From Agaricus subrufescens (lineage: Eukaryota > Basidiomycota > Agaricomycetes > Agaricales > Agaricaceae), in NCBI GenBank assembly GCA_029945375.1, contig CM057059.1, positions 2,728,001 through 2,792,000 on the forward strand: a stretch of 64,000 bases of DNA, in the 5' to 3' direction. Shown here one piece after another: positions 39,301 through 52,200 of the stretch; within the stretch, counting starts at the first letter, position 1, and the number at the start of each line of letters is the position of its first letter. The notes below the pieces were generated by a model. That model was not told where the DNA came from. It was given only the letters and a program-made list of their open reading frames with translations, and searched no databases. Position numbers and translations under genes: made by a program.

Positions 39301-39558
39301 CAAGAGTGCACTCACAGCGTGGATTCGTGCATGAAGGACTGTCGTACGGTAAGCTAACCAGATGCAGAGTACGCGTTATCGACTCACCTTGATAAGCTGG
39401 AAAACCTCGTCATAGAGAATCTCGTCTTGTCGGGCCAGTCGATCTGGGCCTACAAGCTCCCTGTCCTTCGTTCGGTCAAAGTAGTGTCTGACAAGGGTGG
39501 AAAACAAGAGGGGACCGGCTTTCAGGCTCATATCCCGAGTGAGCGAGTTGGAGAGCAT
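36385..39558 (-). CDS. hormone-sensitive-lipase-family alpha/beta hydrolase, 854 aa
   Basis: Thirteen exons from ATG 39558 to TGA 36385 sum to exactly 855 codons. Several exons are tiny (38, 23, 34, 47 and 66 nt), yet each restores a conserved segment: [20 protein letters not shown], then [20 protein letters not shown]. The oxyanion motif HGGG (split by an intron near 38713-38765), the nucleophile elbow GDSAGGGMC near 38330, [14 protein letters not shown], and the catalytic His in [10 protein letters not shown] near 37450 are all present. The family hydrolyses lipid esters and acetylated sterols. An unusually long Ser/Pro-rich C-terminal tail (about 320 residues after the catalytic His, with Arg/Lys-rich stretches) has no recognised domain and may be regulatory. 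Confidence 0.85.
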
Positions 39559-40482
39559 GGCGGAAGGACGGCGGGAGGTTTAGCGCTGAACAAGTAAGCC
39601 CAGAGTACCAAGGGCATATAAGTCAGAGGCGAAGAGTGCCATCACCCTGCTTACTCTGACAAACAAGATAACACAGAGTTCCACCCCTAGCCTCCGGATC
39701 ATTCTTCTGGAATTGTCATGCCCCTGTCTATCGCGCTGGTCCATCCAACGGCCACAAGAACGCGAAACAGCCTTGGATGACGGCAAATCGAATTCTCCTC
39801 CACACGGCCCGCTACATGATTTCTGTCGGCGCAGTAGACACGCGTAGAAATACACAAACCTGCAAATACTAGATCTCAAAAATATATTAAACCCTCCGAA
39901 GGTCATAGCGAATTCGGTACATAGCAACGGGTCATATTGATCCGCAAACATTATTGTAAATACAGTTATACCCCGAACAAGCTCGGAATATTCATCTTTT
40001 GGAAGCTTCCAAGGATCGCTATCCAGACGCTGCACACGACCAAGGCTCTACTTTCAAGAAAGGCTGTCCAGAGCTTATTGTGCCACTACAACACCGGCGA
40101 TATCATTCATTCGCGGCGAAACATTCCCGGCCAGATGTGCCGAGCCCTGCAGGCTGTCACTCCAACAGGTCTCCCGAATTACCTTAATCCGTCCTTGATA
40201 ATGAACGACTACGAACCTGCATTGGGACTGTTGGGGTGCTGGGGTTTGCCGATTCAGAAACCGTCTCAAGGTTGTGGACGCGCAGAATCCGCCGCAGATG
40301 AACACAGCCCTCAACGCCCTGAAACCTAGCAATAAGGCATTGCGGGCGACTGCGGTCATTTCATTTCTGCCCAGCCACCCTCGCGCGCGGTGGCGGGGTC
40401 GACACGTTGATGCCGAGTGCAGATATAATTATATCTCAAGACTTCATGTCGCATGAGTTTTCCCAACACATGACATACATTT
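39559..40482. other. intergenic region with a possible small unresolved gene (minus strand)
   Basis: About 0.9 kb between the hydrolase start and the glutathione transferase stop. On the minus strand an ATG at 40359 opens a hydrophobic, basic peptide (MTAVARNALLLGFRALRAVF). A later stretch near 39975-40035 reads RLDSDPWKLPKDEYSELVRG, which looks coding. I could not join them with a convincing splice model, so this is a candidate only. Confidence 0.25.
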
Positions 40483-41429
40483 TTAAGGAATAGCCCTTCC
40501 CTCTCTGATTGCCTTTGCAGCCTCGCTCTGAGCCTCATTCCGCAGATAACGTCCATAAATTGGAAGCAAATGCTCCTGGTCCTTTTCTAAAAATTCAACC
40601 ACTTGTAAAAGCTAAATCGATAATTAAAACTCACGCTTTCTGTCTTCATCAAGCTTGGCCTCTCAGCCACCGCCTTGGCATACCTCGCCCAGGCTTCTCC
40701 AGCTTGACTCCTCTTGTATCCTCTATGCTCGGCGATAACCCAGTCTCTTGAAATCCAGGGTGCAACAGCAATGTCCACGATTCCAAATTGCTCTCCTGAA
40801 AAATACGGACCTTTAACTTGCTGCGCCAGCTTTCTTTGAGCTTCGATCAAATCATTGCGTGCTTGTTCTTGTTTCTCCGGTTCTTGAAATTGTATAAGAC
40901 GCTGGTACGCCGGAATAAAAGTCTTGGTGATATGGTCTACCCAAATCCTAGTCACGGCTCGATCGTATGGATCTGCCGGATAGAGGCTGGGCTTGACTTC
41001 GGGGTAGGCATCCTCCAAAAATTCCATCAAGACGAGCGATTCATACAAAGCTTTTCCTTTATATTCAACAGCAGGTACGAGGCCTTTTGGGTTGATATCT
41101 GGGATTTTTGACGTATAAATGTATAAGCTAGATTATCAGATCACTATGAAAATATTATAAACTAACCAAGGAAGTGTTTCTCTTTCTTGTAAGGATTGAC
41201 TTCTTTGTACTGGTATGGAATTCCCCTCTCTTCAAGAGCCATCCAAATTCTCTGGACGTAGGGACAAAACTATCACTCATATTAAACAATCGATCGACAA
41301 TACACCAACGAACTGAGGACTTACCCATCCTGACCAGAGTGTTATTTCTTGAGGATCCTGATGTTGTGCTACAGTCTGAGCAGCGACTCCTGTCGCAGCG
41401 GGGTGTATTTGTGCGTCTGGGATTGACAT
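40483..41429 (-). CDS. omega-like glutathione S-transferase, 266 aa
   Basis: Four exons (41325-41429, 41167-41269, 40635-41098, 40483-40611) are all in phase. The start is MSIPDAQIHPAATGV. The thioredoxin-fold domain carries FCPYVQR, in which Cys replaces the Tyr/Ser of other classes. This is the omega-class signature and gives thiol-transferase or reductase activity. NPKGLVPAVEYKGKALYESL is the glutathione-binding cis-Pro and beta-3/4 region. The C-terminal helical domain includes GEQFGIVDIAVAPWISR. These enzymes reduce mixed disulfides and phenacyl-glutathione adducts in the cytosol. The final exon starts after the acceptor at 40612-40613, which gives LLQVVEFLEKDQEHLLPIYG. Confidence 0.87.
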
Positions 41430-41820
41430 GATAGGGAAGTACAGTCAAGCACGCCATGGGAACCTAAAGATCTGGTATATATACTTAGGTGGGAGTCTTG
41501 GTCTGAGTAACAAATGGCGTGTACTACCAATTAGTAATCTGTCAGTGGTGTTGGTGCGGGGAATTTGCTCCCATTCTCTGGTTATCCGGGACTTTCTTAA
41601 GTGCTGATCCGATACAGTATTCCCATAGGCGTCAATTTGCTGCAGGTGACGCAAATGCGGAGGTAGATCAGGAACGTTGGAAATGTTGAATCAGTTGCAA
41701 ACACACTAAAAATAAATAACACAGTGGACGGTGGGTATATATAATGTTCGTACCTATCGTTCAATGAGTAACAGCCGTAGAGTTGCCAACAAAAAGACTC
41801 ACAAGCGAAATCGACAATCA
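41430..41820. other. intergenic region between GST and TRAPPC11
   Basis: This 391-bp stretch holds the GST promoter and the TRAPPC11 3' end. It has short AT-rich patches. No gene or repeat is visible. Confidence 0.4.
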
Positions 41821-44800
41821 TCACGGAAGAACAAGCACACTCATCAAACCACCCTTCTCCACTCCTGTTCCAGCATTTTCGGCCTCATTTCCTACCCTCT
41901 GATCTCGGCGAATATCCACAATATCCACAATATCTCCTTCACTACCTCCCGCAGAACCATCCGTAGTACTCTGACCTTGCGTAGAAGATGAGGTCGCTAG
42001 CTTCCTCCTATTGAACACCTTCAACTTCGGAACCTGCACATGCCCACACTCCATAGGAATCAACCTCCAGGTAATCTTCTCTTCAGCACCAGGTAATAAA
42101 ATCGGTATTCTCCCGCTCTTCAATCCAGAAACGATAAAAGCATCTCCAATGTCAGTTTCCAATTGACAAAGGACATTCGCCGATAAGGTTGGATGATAAT
42201 TGCGAACGGAGAGGCTGAGTTCGAGGGGAACGTGAAGTTTCGCAATGGGAGCAACATCTAAAAGGGCAACAACACTTTCTTGTGGTGGGTTCAAAGGTGG
42301 AATTAAAATTCTAGTCTTGGAAGGTTGTTGGTTGTGTTCTCCATTCTCGAATATTCTAAAAGACAGGCAAATACGTAAGTCAACCTCAAAGGAGGCTAAT
42401 ATAACCTACCTCCTCCAGTGAATAGTATATTGACCCGGTAGCAGCGAGCTACTCTCAGACTCCTGATCATTTGGAGGAATAAGGAAATGACTTGAAATGT
42501 TGAACCCGTCTTCAGACATAAATTCTACCACGTACCAACTCAATAAATATCTAAACTCGAGAGTTGGATGAGATTACTTACCTCCCGGAAAGAGTTCATC
42601 ATCCTCCATCTCAAGTGAAGTATCCAGTAGTCCCACCCTCGTATCCTGCTTCAAATTCATTCACACCATACACAAAAATGATCAGAGTTAAACCCAACAC
42701 TCACGTCATTTTCAAACTCGACATGTTCCACATAGACAGGCCACGGTCCCGCTACATTGATATCCGTAATAACCATCGCTTCCATTCCTCTCCCTCCATC
42801 CTCGTAATCTTCATCATAAGACAATAAATCCGACACCGTATTCCACTCCTTCAAACTATGCTGATAAGTGACATCTTGTGTGGCTTTAAATGCTTCTAAC
42901 GTCGGTATTGTAATCGTCTGTAACTTCTCTGTAACGTCGACAGCCTGATATTCCTGCTCTTCATCACCATCTGGTATTCTCACTTGCACAGAGATATCAA
43001 GAACTCTATCTCCAGGAGCACCACTGCCAAGAAGTAGCAATGTTTTGGATATGGATTCACCGGGTTTGATAGCACCATACTCAGCGCCTTTAATCAGACT
43101 AGAGGATTGCTCGTCCTCAAAGGTAATTTGATTCACTAAAACGCAAGACAATTAGTCTTGTACTCAATCACGACATAGATCTCTTACCAGCGTCATCAGC
43201 ATCTGTAGGTTGTAACAAGATATCAACTTGAACAACCAGGTCTATGTTGTCCGTATTTTTAATTTCAATAACGATAGGATAATTTTCGTCCACGAGTGCT
43301 GGAGCATAGTGATGAAGAGAGACATCAACTTGATGGGATCGTGATTTGACGCTGAATAAGACGGTCAGAAAACTAGATGTATGAATTATAATGGCACCAA
43401 CACCGTTGAATAGTAGTGATCGCGTTTCACACTCATGAATCGCGGGGAATTAATCGACGACAACCACTTTCCGAATGAAGGTCGTCCATGGCCTCCAGCA
43501 CAGGGCAATAACGGAATTTCAACCTTCCAAGCATGGGACTCCAACGTTAACACAAGCTTCGAAACCTATAAGAACACAAGTTAGCTGAATGAGGCCATCA
43601 GAAACAAATGAACCGTACCTTGAATACAGTAGGAACATCCGAAACTATCGTCCCAGTAACCACGATAACACTTCCTACATCCCACCGTAAATCTCCCTCA
43701 ACTTCAACAGGCTCCTGAGATGTTACAGCGCCAACGTTGATCAACCGCACCGGTCCTTCCTTTTCGCTTCGCATCTCTGGCGACTGACGTATCACAACGG
43801 CCGGGAATTCATTCCCGTTTCCCAAGTAAACTGCCAGCGACGAAATCGGTAACGAAGCTATCGAAACTGAGGTCGGCGCAGACAATGAAATCTGGAATGC
43901 GGCAGCTTCTCCAACCTTGACGTTTGGAGACCAGAATACAGTATCTGTGTTCACTATAACCAGGGCATGTCAGCAGATGAAGAACATACACTTTCCACCG
44001 TTAGACTTACGGAGGGGCTTGGCATCAGTGAGGTCCACCACGAGCGGTGTATCGGGAGACTTTGGTACAGTACTCTATAACAATTATGAACAACGTTACG
44101 AAAAGGACAGTGTAAAGGAGTCGAACCTCTAAAACCGCAACAAGATCTTCTTCCAAAATCGTTGGATATTCTTCATCAGGAGAATCTAGTCAAGCAAAGT
44201 TCAGATTTTAGGCCTTCCCACACCAGATCAAGCACATACCATGACCCATCATCTCCAATAGCAGTCGTATACTAAGTTCAACATCACCAAGTTGCTTAGC
44301 ACAAGAATACCATGTTGTCAAAAGTGGCCTCAACATCGATCCCCAACGTTCTCTACGATACGTCTTAGCAATCCTTTCAAAAAACCTATCTCAATTTTCA
44401 GTAATGTTCTCATAGCACAGTCAATGTCGGGAACTAACCTAATGGCCATTTCGTGTTGTCCAGAATTGTAGTATGCTTGAGCGACACGATACGCGATCAA
44501 AAGTGTTAAACGACCTTGTCCGTTGTTGCTAGCTTCACCAGGATCGTATTTCTTGAAGAGTTCGTATGCTTTCGTGTAGAGCTGAATGAACAATAAGACT
44601 CCGTCTCTTCACGGGCCATACAGGGACTGTCACCTCCAATATGATAGCATGGTGATCGACCTTCTTCTCATTTGAAAATCCAGGCGATATCACAGTCGGT
44701 TGACCATTTTGCTACACAACATCAGTCAACCACAGGAAAAAACAATGTTGACAGAATAGCATGATACCTCAGCTTCCAAAGCGGCTTGATATTTCACTCT

Positions 44801-46469
44801 CCTCATCTCCGTACATCTAGCACCAGCATAATAGTAATGTCCAGGATGTTGAAGATAATGACTAGGATTCAGCCCCACATTTCTTGGGTCGACTTCAATT
44901 CCGGGTATTCGCTGGCCATTTGAAAGAGTACCAGCAGCGAGGACTTGCGGTTTATGCACAGGAATAACGAGAGTAGATCGTATTCCTTGTTCTAACAGTT
45001 CTGCGAGTAGGCGATTCCTAAAGAAAAAAAAAACATTACACCTCACTTTATCCATCAGTCGATCGAAACCTACTGTCGAGCACTCCAACTCCAAAATTCA
45101 TAGGTCTCCTCGCCAATCCCCCACCCTCTTGAGAAATCACCAAACTTGCGTATGTGGGTAGAATGATGGGATAATGCCAGGCTATGTTCATTATTGTACA
45201 AGTAGAGTTTAGTGATCTGTGGCATCGTGGTTAAGTGTAAACTTCAGTTTCGGCGAACATAGTACCTTGATATTGATAGTGTCGGCCAGAACCTTTGCTT
45301 CCGCCCATCGTTTTGTGCGCGGAGGCAATATAGCAGGGGACCCAAACATGATTACAAGCACATCATACGCATCCTGATAATGCCTAGTTGTAGTCAGGAA
45401 TTTTGTCTAGTTATGGAAAAAAAAGGGAAACAAATCTTACTTGAGGGCAACTTCATACTCTCCTCTAAATTCAGCAAAGCAAGCCATCTTATACTCGTAA
45501 CGTACTGTCCATCCTTCCGGTCGAAGTGGTCTGGCAATATTCCCGATAGGAAGATTAGCATAAGACGACACAGCGTTCGAATGCCTGTTGCGTTTCCTGC
45601 GAACGCGTTTCGAATGCGAGGTATAATACTCCAGAGCAGGTTCATAAAGTGCCTGAGACAGACTGCAGGTAGGGGTATGGCATAAGAATATGACTAGCTT
45701 GCTTGAACGTACATACCTCTTGACGAATTCACCCAATTCCGACTGGCTTACGGGACTTAGCACAAAGAGAGCCGCACGAGAGTCCAATCCACTATGTCGC
45801 CTGATAAACGTCAATCTCGTATCCAACGCCGGATCGTCTATATATTGCATTCAGACAAACTCCTACACCAAAAGGCACATAACCAATCTACTCACCCAGC
45901 ATTTTTCGACTAGCCAACAACACCACAGTCAACTTGACATTTCTATCACTGTTCGCCTTCTTCCTATTCGCAATCTCAACCGAAAGTTCCGTATCTCGTC
46001 TCTTCTCCTCCGCCTCCCTCTCTTTTTCTCTATCCACGTCAGGGCCCTCTAACGGTGATTTCGGAATTTGCTGAGGATGCTCATATAGCCTCAAGAACAT
46101 CACAAACACCGATGGGACGAGTGTTGTGTGTTTGCGTATCCATATTGGAGCAATGAGTCCATCAGGATGCAGAGGTGAACTCGGAGTCAAAGGTGACAAA
46201 GGTGAATGCGAAGAAGGGTATTGCGGATCTTCCGGTGAAACCAACTTCCTTGGTGGAAATCGTACCTCCTTGTCAACCAATACAACATGAAATGACTTTG
46301 ACTTGTCTGGTTGCCAAATCGCAATTTTACGTTGAGTGGTAAGGGCGTCGCGCAGTCTAGCTATGAGAGTTTGAAAAGGGTCGGGTGACTGAGATTGAGG
46401 CACGTCAAGACCAGCGACGAACATCACAGGCGCCAGCTGCGCGAGGAGTTCCGGGGGATAGGAATTCAT
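41821..46469 (-). CDS. TRAPPC11: TRAPP complex subunit 11 (Foie gras/Gryzun protein)
   Basis: This large multi-exon gene runs from ATG 46469 (MNSYPPELLAQLAPVMFVAG) to TGA 41821. N-terminal landmarks are SFHVVLVDKEVRFPPRKL and VTLxLLASRKML-like text near 45890. The Foie gras domain follows (LSQALYEPALEYYTSHSKRV; MACFAEFRGEYEVALK near 45440), with VGLNPSHYLQHPGHYYYAGA near 44850 and alpha-solenoid helices near 44400. The C-terminal Gryzun region is beta-rich and ends VLVLP. TRAPPC11 is a subunit of TRAPPIII, a Rab1 exchange complex in ER-Golgi transport and autophagy. Several internal exon ends are not fixed. The gene starts 57 bp downstream of the HUB1 stop, on the same strand. Confidence 0.87.
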
Positions 46470-46526
46470 GGTTAAGGAGGAAGAGGTGATGACAATCTAC
46501 TGCAAACATCTGCACTACGTCATTTC

Positions 46527-46972
46527 TCAGTACATCTCCAGGCTCATCCCGTCGTGGATCTCGTAGTCGGACAGTGTAATGTGGTCCTTGTAGATCGTAT
46601 ACCTGCCCTCGCTTTGTCAATACAATCCATGGCAAACCTCCAGCACGCACCATTTCTTCAGAACAATCTTTTTCGCATCTGTCCCCGTCTGCGCAGCAAT
46701 CAACTTTTTCAAATCTCCTACCGTATCATCAGGACTGCATTTCACCCGTACTGTTAGCTAATTTGTTAAGGCGGAGATCAGGAAGCATCTACGGAGAAGA
46801 TCTCACCTTTTCGACCAAGACGGTCATTTGCGATAACCTACAACTCAATCGTCAACATTAGACACGGCACGGCAGTAAAGAAATGCCTGCCTCGATGAGA
46901 GCCATGGACCGATGAGAACTAACAGTAGTGGTACAAGAGAATCTGTTTGATTCTGTTGAGCTTTACTTCCAT
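46527..46972 (-). CDS. HUB1: ubiquitin-like modifier HUB1/UBL5, 70 aa
   Basis: Four coding exons (46967-46972, 46807-46837, 46651-46750, 46527-46602) give 70 codons plus stop. The first exon contributes only ATG GAA. The protein reads [20 protein letters not shown] and ends with the family's [13 protein letters not shown]. Strong hallmarks are [13 protein letters not shown] and [18 protein letters not shown]1 binds spliceosomal proteins (Snu66/Prp38 in yeast) non-covalently and promotes use of weak 5' splice sites. It lacks the C-terminal di-glycine, as expected, and ends in Tyr. It is easy to miss because no exon exceeds 100 nt. Confidence 0.93.
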
Positions 46973-47052
46973 ATTGGGTGTATGGTAATGAATAGTACAC
47001 TAGAAAACAGCAAGAGGCTCGGGACCCAAGAAAATCCAAGAAATATATAACG

Positions 47053-48989
47053 CTATGAATATGCTGTCGAATCTCTTAGGCGCCACCGTCTCAAGGGGCC
47101 CCACCACCAAAGAGATTGTGGTCTTGTATCAGGTTCAATCACGGGCGAGTTTGGCGCCGTTGTCGCGGGAGAGACATTGATATGCACCGGCTCCCGTTCG
47201 CCATGGTCTTCTCCATACTGCTCCTCTTCTTCTTCTTGTCGCCGCCGCCCTGATCGTCTGGAAAGGCTTCTACCTCGTTCGTCTTCGTCTTCCTCACTTA
47301 TAGGGTGATCTACAACTTCTTCATCATCCTCCTTGGGCTCCCGACTGCAAGACCGCCGGCCTCGGCTCCATTCGCTCGTCTCGTACATTTCAAACCTATC
47401 CCTCTCATTATTCCCTTCCCAATCAGTATTAGGGTATCTCCTGATCTCGTCCTGATGATCCAACGGCGCCGCTGTCCGTATTAAGTTACCTACACCCCAC
47501 GTAGTTCTTGACGTATCCGAAACCCCATTTCTCTGTATTTCTCGTATCCGCTCGACACGCTCAGCAGTCTGCTTCTGTGCAGCAATCAAATGCGCACGTC
47601 GAACACTGGCATAGATCCGACGAATAACAGGCGGTACTAGTGGAAGATCCGCCTCGACTGTCGATCCAACTGTCGATGATGCAGAAGTCCTCGTAGGAGA
47701 TTGCGGCAGTGACTCGGCCGGGGATGTCCCGCGCGGTGCTCGTCGTCGACTCTCTCCAATAGTAGCACCTGTCTCTCTCCCAAAAGCCCCCGTAACTTCT
47801 CGCCACACCTTCTTGGCCCGTTTCCTCGTCTCTTGTCTCCTCTCTCTAGCTTCTCTTCGTCGATTCTCTCTCTTGGCTTCCCTCCTCAACTTCTCTTCCA
47901 AGTCCTCTTCACCTCCCAATCCACTTCCGCTCCCAGCGCCAACCCACCACCACCAACCAAGGAAACTTTGCCATAGGACAACGGCCCACATGAGGCTTTG
48001 CAGCCAAGCAATCTTCTCCTCTCCATGATGAACATATATAAAATTGAGAGCAGTCGAAATGAGAGCAAGGGACAACGCTGCACATCCAAAAACGGCAGTT
48101 CCCCCGTCTGTCCGCCATGCCTGTCTTCTGTTGACAAGAACGCCCCAGATGAAGAGCGCAATAGTGAAAAGAAGAGAGAGTGTGGCATTGCAAACGTTTC
48201 TGACAGCAGACGCAACGTGCATCACACTATCATCAGAACTGATTGGCAAAAGTTGCATTACGGCGGCTACTATTGCCATAGGGCCTGTGGGCGGGGATTA
48301 AACAAGCACCGACCGGCTGGGAACGGAAGGTGCTTACCAAGAAGCGCGAAGATGAGTTGTTTCTCAAGACGAGATGGGTACAACAGCGTCAGGAATTGTA
48401 TGTGTGTGATCTACAAACGCATGTAAACGAAGAGAAGTATGCATAGAAATTTTTAAAAGACCGCACCTGAATGAGCCCGGACGTAGAAGCAGTCATGACA
48501 AGCCATGTCGCCCGTTCGGCAACACTCCATTCATTCAAATCGCTCACAATATCGGGCGGTACATCCACAGCAATATAGCTCAGCATATAAGGCCAGGACC
48601 TACTTTCCAAACGGCTGGTAGACAGAACCACATGGATGGTGGCAATTAAGGAGATCAGCAAGGTCGTTACGCCAGAAAGCTGGAGCACATAGTTGACGGG
48701 GGCTAGGGGCCAGTGGTATTGCGCGGTAAACATTAGATGGATAAGAAGGACGGCGGTGAGGGTTAGAACGATTCCAGTGAGGAGAATTTGGACGGGGAGC
48801 GACCGGGCAAAGGGTGGTCGGTATTCGAGATAGGGATCGTGAGTGAAGCTAACGGCGAGGCTGGGTTGGGCTGGGCGGAGAGAGGGGAGAATAGCACACG
48901 CACTTGTCTGAGACGAGCTCATCTCCGGCCCACACGAGCGAGGCAAGCAGCAGAGCGGGGACCAGTGCGAGAATCTGCCGGCTTTTCAT
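47053..48989 (-). CDS. multi-pass membrane protein with signal-like N-terminus, 594 aa
   Basis: Four exons (48904-48989, 48467-48860, 48338-48410, 47053-48284) sum to 595 codons in frame. The start ATG 48989 gives MKSRQILALVPALLLASLVW, a textbook signal peptide. An alternative start at 48922 would lose it. Seven hydrophobic helices follow: near VQILLTGIVLTLTAVLLIHL, YVLQLSGVTTLLISLIATI, WLVMTASTSGLIQ, LIFALLGPMAIVAAVMQLL, LSLLFTIALFIWGVLV, CAALSLALISTALNFIYV and LQSLMWAVVLWQSFLGWWWW. A long, strongly charged cytosolic tail (many Arg/Glu, acidic runs) makes up the last 260 residues. The layout is reminiscent of a seven-helix receptor, but I recognise no family. Confidence 0.72.
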
Positions 48990-49210
48990 GGAGGACTGCA
49001 GGGAACATGGGTGGGCTTACGTAACGCCACTGTGCGACGAGTGCTGTCTTCCAGTTCCCTCGCTCGCCAGGTGATCACCAATCCCAGTCCACGCAAACGA
49101 TGATCACTAATCCGTGTTATACATAGATATGCATTCTGGTACACTTCACAACATGGTACATTTGACGTTCATTCCACAGCATCTTACAAATACACACGCC
49201 CACCATTCGG

Positions 49211-52200
49211 TCAGCTGGTTGAGCTGGGGCCTCTTCTCGCCTGCCTCGCTCCGACGACCTCGGCTTCCTCATTCTTCTTGATAGCGTCGAATACAATTCC
49301 CAGCGTCAACCACCAAAATGATCTCGCACCAAACGTCCTCTTCCGCATCTCCACAAGCGACATATTCCAAGCCGCCCAGGCAAACTTGATATAATCCCCC
49401 GGAGGCCTCTCTTCATCACCCTCCAACAAATCCCTGACTTTCCTCGCCGCAAACTCCGTCGACTCTTTCATCTTTGAAATCTTCTCTTTACGCATATGTT
49501 GTTGTGACGTTTTCTGCGATATAGTCCCAACGATCAACTCCTCCTCAGACACCGGTTTATAGAGTCGGTTTGTCAAGCTTGATTTCAAAGCAATAACATT
49601 GAGCTCCTTGGCGAATGTCTTGAAACATTTCTCTATGCGTTCAGCCATGGTATCATCCACAGGATCACGAGGGTTCGAATATTTCTTGACGAGAGGGTCG
49701 AGGGCATTGCAAATCAGGGAAATGGCCGAGTCATTCGTGCATAAAGACGAAAATTCCTCGGCAATGTTCTCGATTCTCCCGGCAGCAGTTTGCATCATTC
49801 GTCCACGACGAATTTTCGGGGCTGTAACGGGTTCGTGGGCCTTAAGGTCGATTGCTCGAGTAAGCTTCCCAAGCGCCGTCTGACTTTTATAATACTTCCC
49901 CCCCTGGCTTAAAGCATTCTCCAGTGTTTCCGGTGCCAACCAATCCGGTCTTGGGTTCCGAGGCCTCGGTATATCATTATGACTAACCGGTCGACCGGTC
50001 TTCGGGTAATCAACAGCGTCACTGTGTAGTCTAGACAGAATAAGGCAGTCTGGATCAGTAATGTTGCCTGTCTGGTCGGCGATGATTAACCAGTTGGTCG
50101 CGACGACACCAATTACCTGGCTTGCGGTTAGTATTTTTCATGCTGGAAATCAACGGACCCACATCAGATATGATATACTGCATGACGAAATCAGCTACAT
50201 CCTTCATAGTACACGGCCATTCTGTCAACATCTTCTCGGCAGGTTCGTACTCCGCTGGCTCATATGTTCGTTCGGGAGTGAAGTAGGGATGGTCTCGCAA
50301 GGGAATGATATTATATGGGTCTCCGTCAAGGTCACCACCACCCAAACACGATGGAAGGGGACGTTTGCCTGCCGCATAATATCTCAAGTAAACAAACTAA
50401 ATCCCAAAACATAGAAGCTCACCTTGAACGCTAAATACAACAGTGTTCGGTAGCGGCTCTCGTGCAAATGGAGAACCTTGACGAGGACCTCCAACAGCCA
50501 TAGCCAGTTGAACATCACCAGGGTGAATCGTAGGCGACCTCGAGATAAGCACAGGACCTTCCAAATAAAAAGAACCTTTCTCGGGATGCTTGATGCATAC
50601 GAAAACCTCATCTTCTTTGAGATAACTATGCGTATCAGCCACACCAATCAAAGTCCACGCATTCGGAATCGGTATACGCGCTCGATGTTTCAAGTCACGA
50701 AGGACATGATATACAGCCAACCGTAGTAATTGATCAAACAATGGATCACGAGCCAGGTTATCCATGTTCAATTTAACAAGGCTGGTCATAATAGAAGGAA
50801 TTCTGAATGATAAACCAAGACCATGTACTTGAAGAAGATGAGATGCAGAAGATAACCGTTCCATAGCACGTTGAGTCTCCTCAACGGCCTGGTCCTGAAA
50901 ACGTTGAAAAACTTCGTAAGGAACACCGAGCCCTTCGAGAATCATAATAAGAAAGCGATTAAGATAGTATGGCGTGGGTTGGTCAACAGCTCGCGACACT
51001 TCGATTTCATTGGATTCCGGCGCATCAAATTTGATCATCGAATCGCGAAGCGAGAGCGTATTAGATCCGTTGAGTCGATAATCCACAGAAATCATTCCTT
51101 TTGATCCTTCATGTCGGATTTGATATGCCCGGGGAAAATCAGTTCGATCCCTTTTTCGAGCGATGCGCTGCCATATTTCTCTTGCTAGATCAGCAGACAT
51201 GTCACCCGAGCCGTCGGTGAAGATATATTGTCCATCGGGTGTTGTAACATCTTTTTTGATTAAAATTTCATCAACCTCCACGATCGCAGCGTCAGTCGCC
51301 GAGAAAGCCTGAGATACCCGGGCGCCATATCTGGCAGGGCAATAGCCGAGGTTACGGTCATACGTGAGATCTCGAAAATTGCCCAAGCTCTTGATTATCT
51401 TTTCCGCATTGACGATACCATACTTCGGCTCGTGGAAAGTCTTGACAAACCTTATACAAGAGTTAGTCAGTTTATGTCAGCGAGTGCAGCAATGGAAAAT
51501 CCTACCACACGGAATGTTCTCTCAAAGCGGATTGTGAATATGCGAGGAACCTAAATCTGCGGCCTGCGATCAACAACCCATCACGCATGAATGGCCCGAT
51601 CCTTCTAAAAATAAATGCTTCGCCGTCGATGTCTTTGTCCGAACGATACTGCCCATTGTTCTCATCTCGAAATTCAACCCGCAGAAAATTATCGTGATTG
51701 GCCTTGCTGAAACGACGAAGAACACGATTTGATTTATCGATGTACGGCCCACTGAGGAAAATCGACGTCGGACTGATCGTGACTTGTAGTGAGTGATAGT
51801 AACTCGCATCATTGAGAATTTCTGGCTCAATATCATCTTGTTTGCCGAATTCCTCCGCAAAGGAACGAAAGCAAGATGATATATCCGTCATATTCTTGGT
51901 AAAAACAAAGTCTTTGGCGCGTGGGCCAAATTCCTTCACCAGTTTTGCCGTATATGACCTGCCATGCAAGTCGAGTACCCCCTTGATAATCGGAACTAGT
52001 TCGAGGATTTCGGTGGGATCAACGTAAAGGTTTCTGAGAAGCGCCTCCATTTGAAAAGCAATACTCCAGTCAAACTGCCGTACACAGATATCCATCGCCT
52101 GCATTTGTGTTGGGGAAAATAGGGCCCGGCGTTCTATTGGTACTAAATGAGATGCCACAATGTTGCGGAGATGTGCTGTGTCGGCCAACTGCGCAAAGGC

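Noticed and set aside
44090..44150. GTCGAACCTC-like box resembling a tRNA internal promoter
   Set aside because: No matching A box or cloverleaf can be drawn and the site is inside TRAPPC11.
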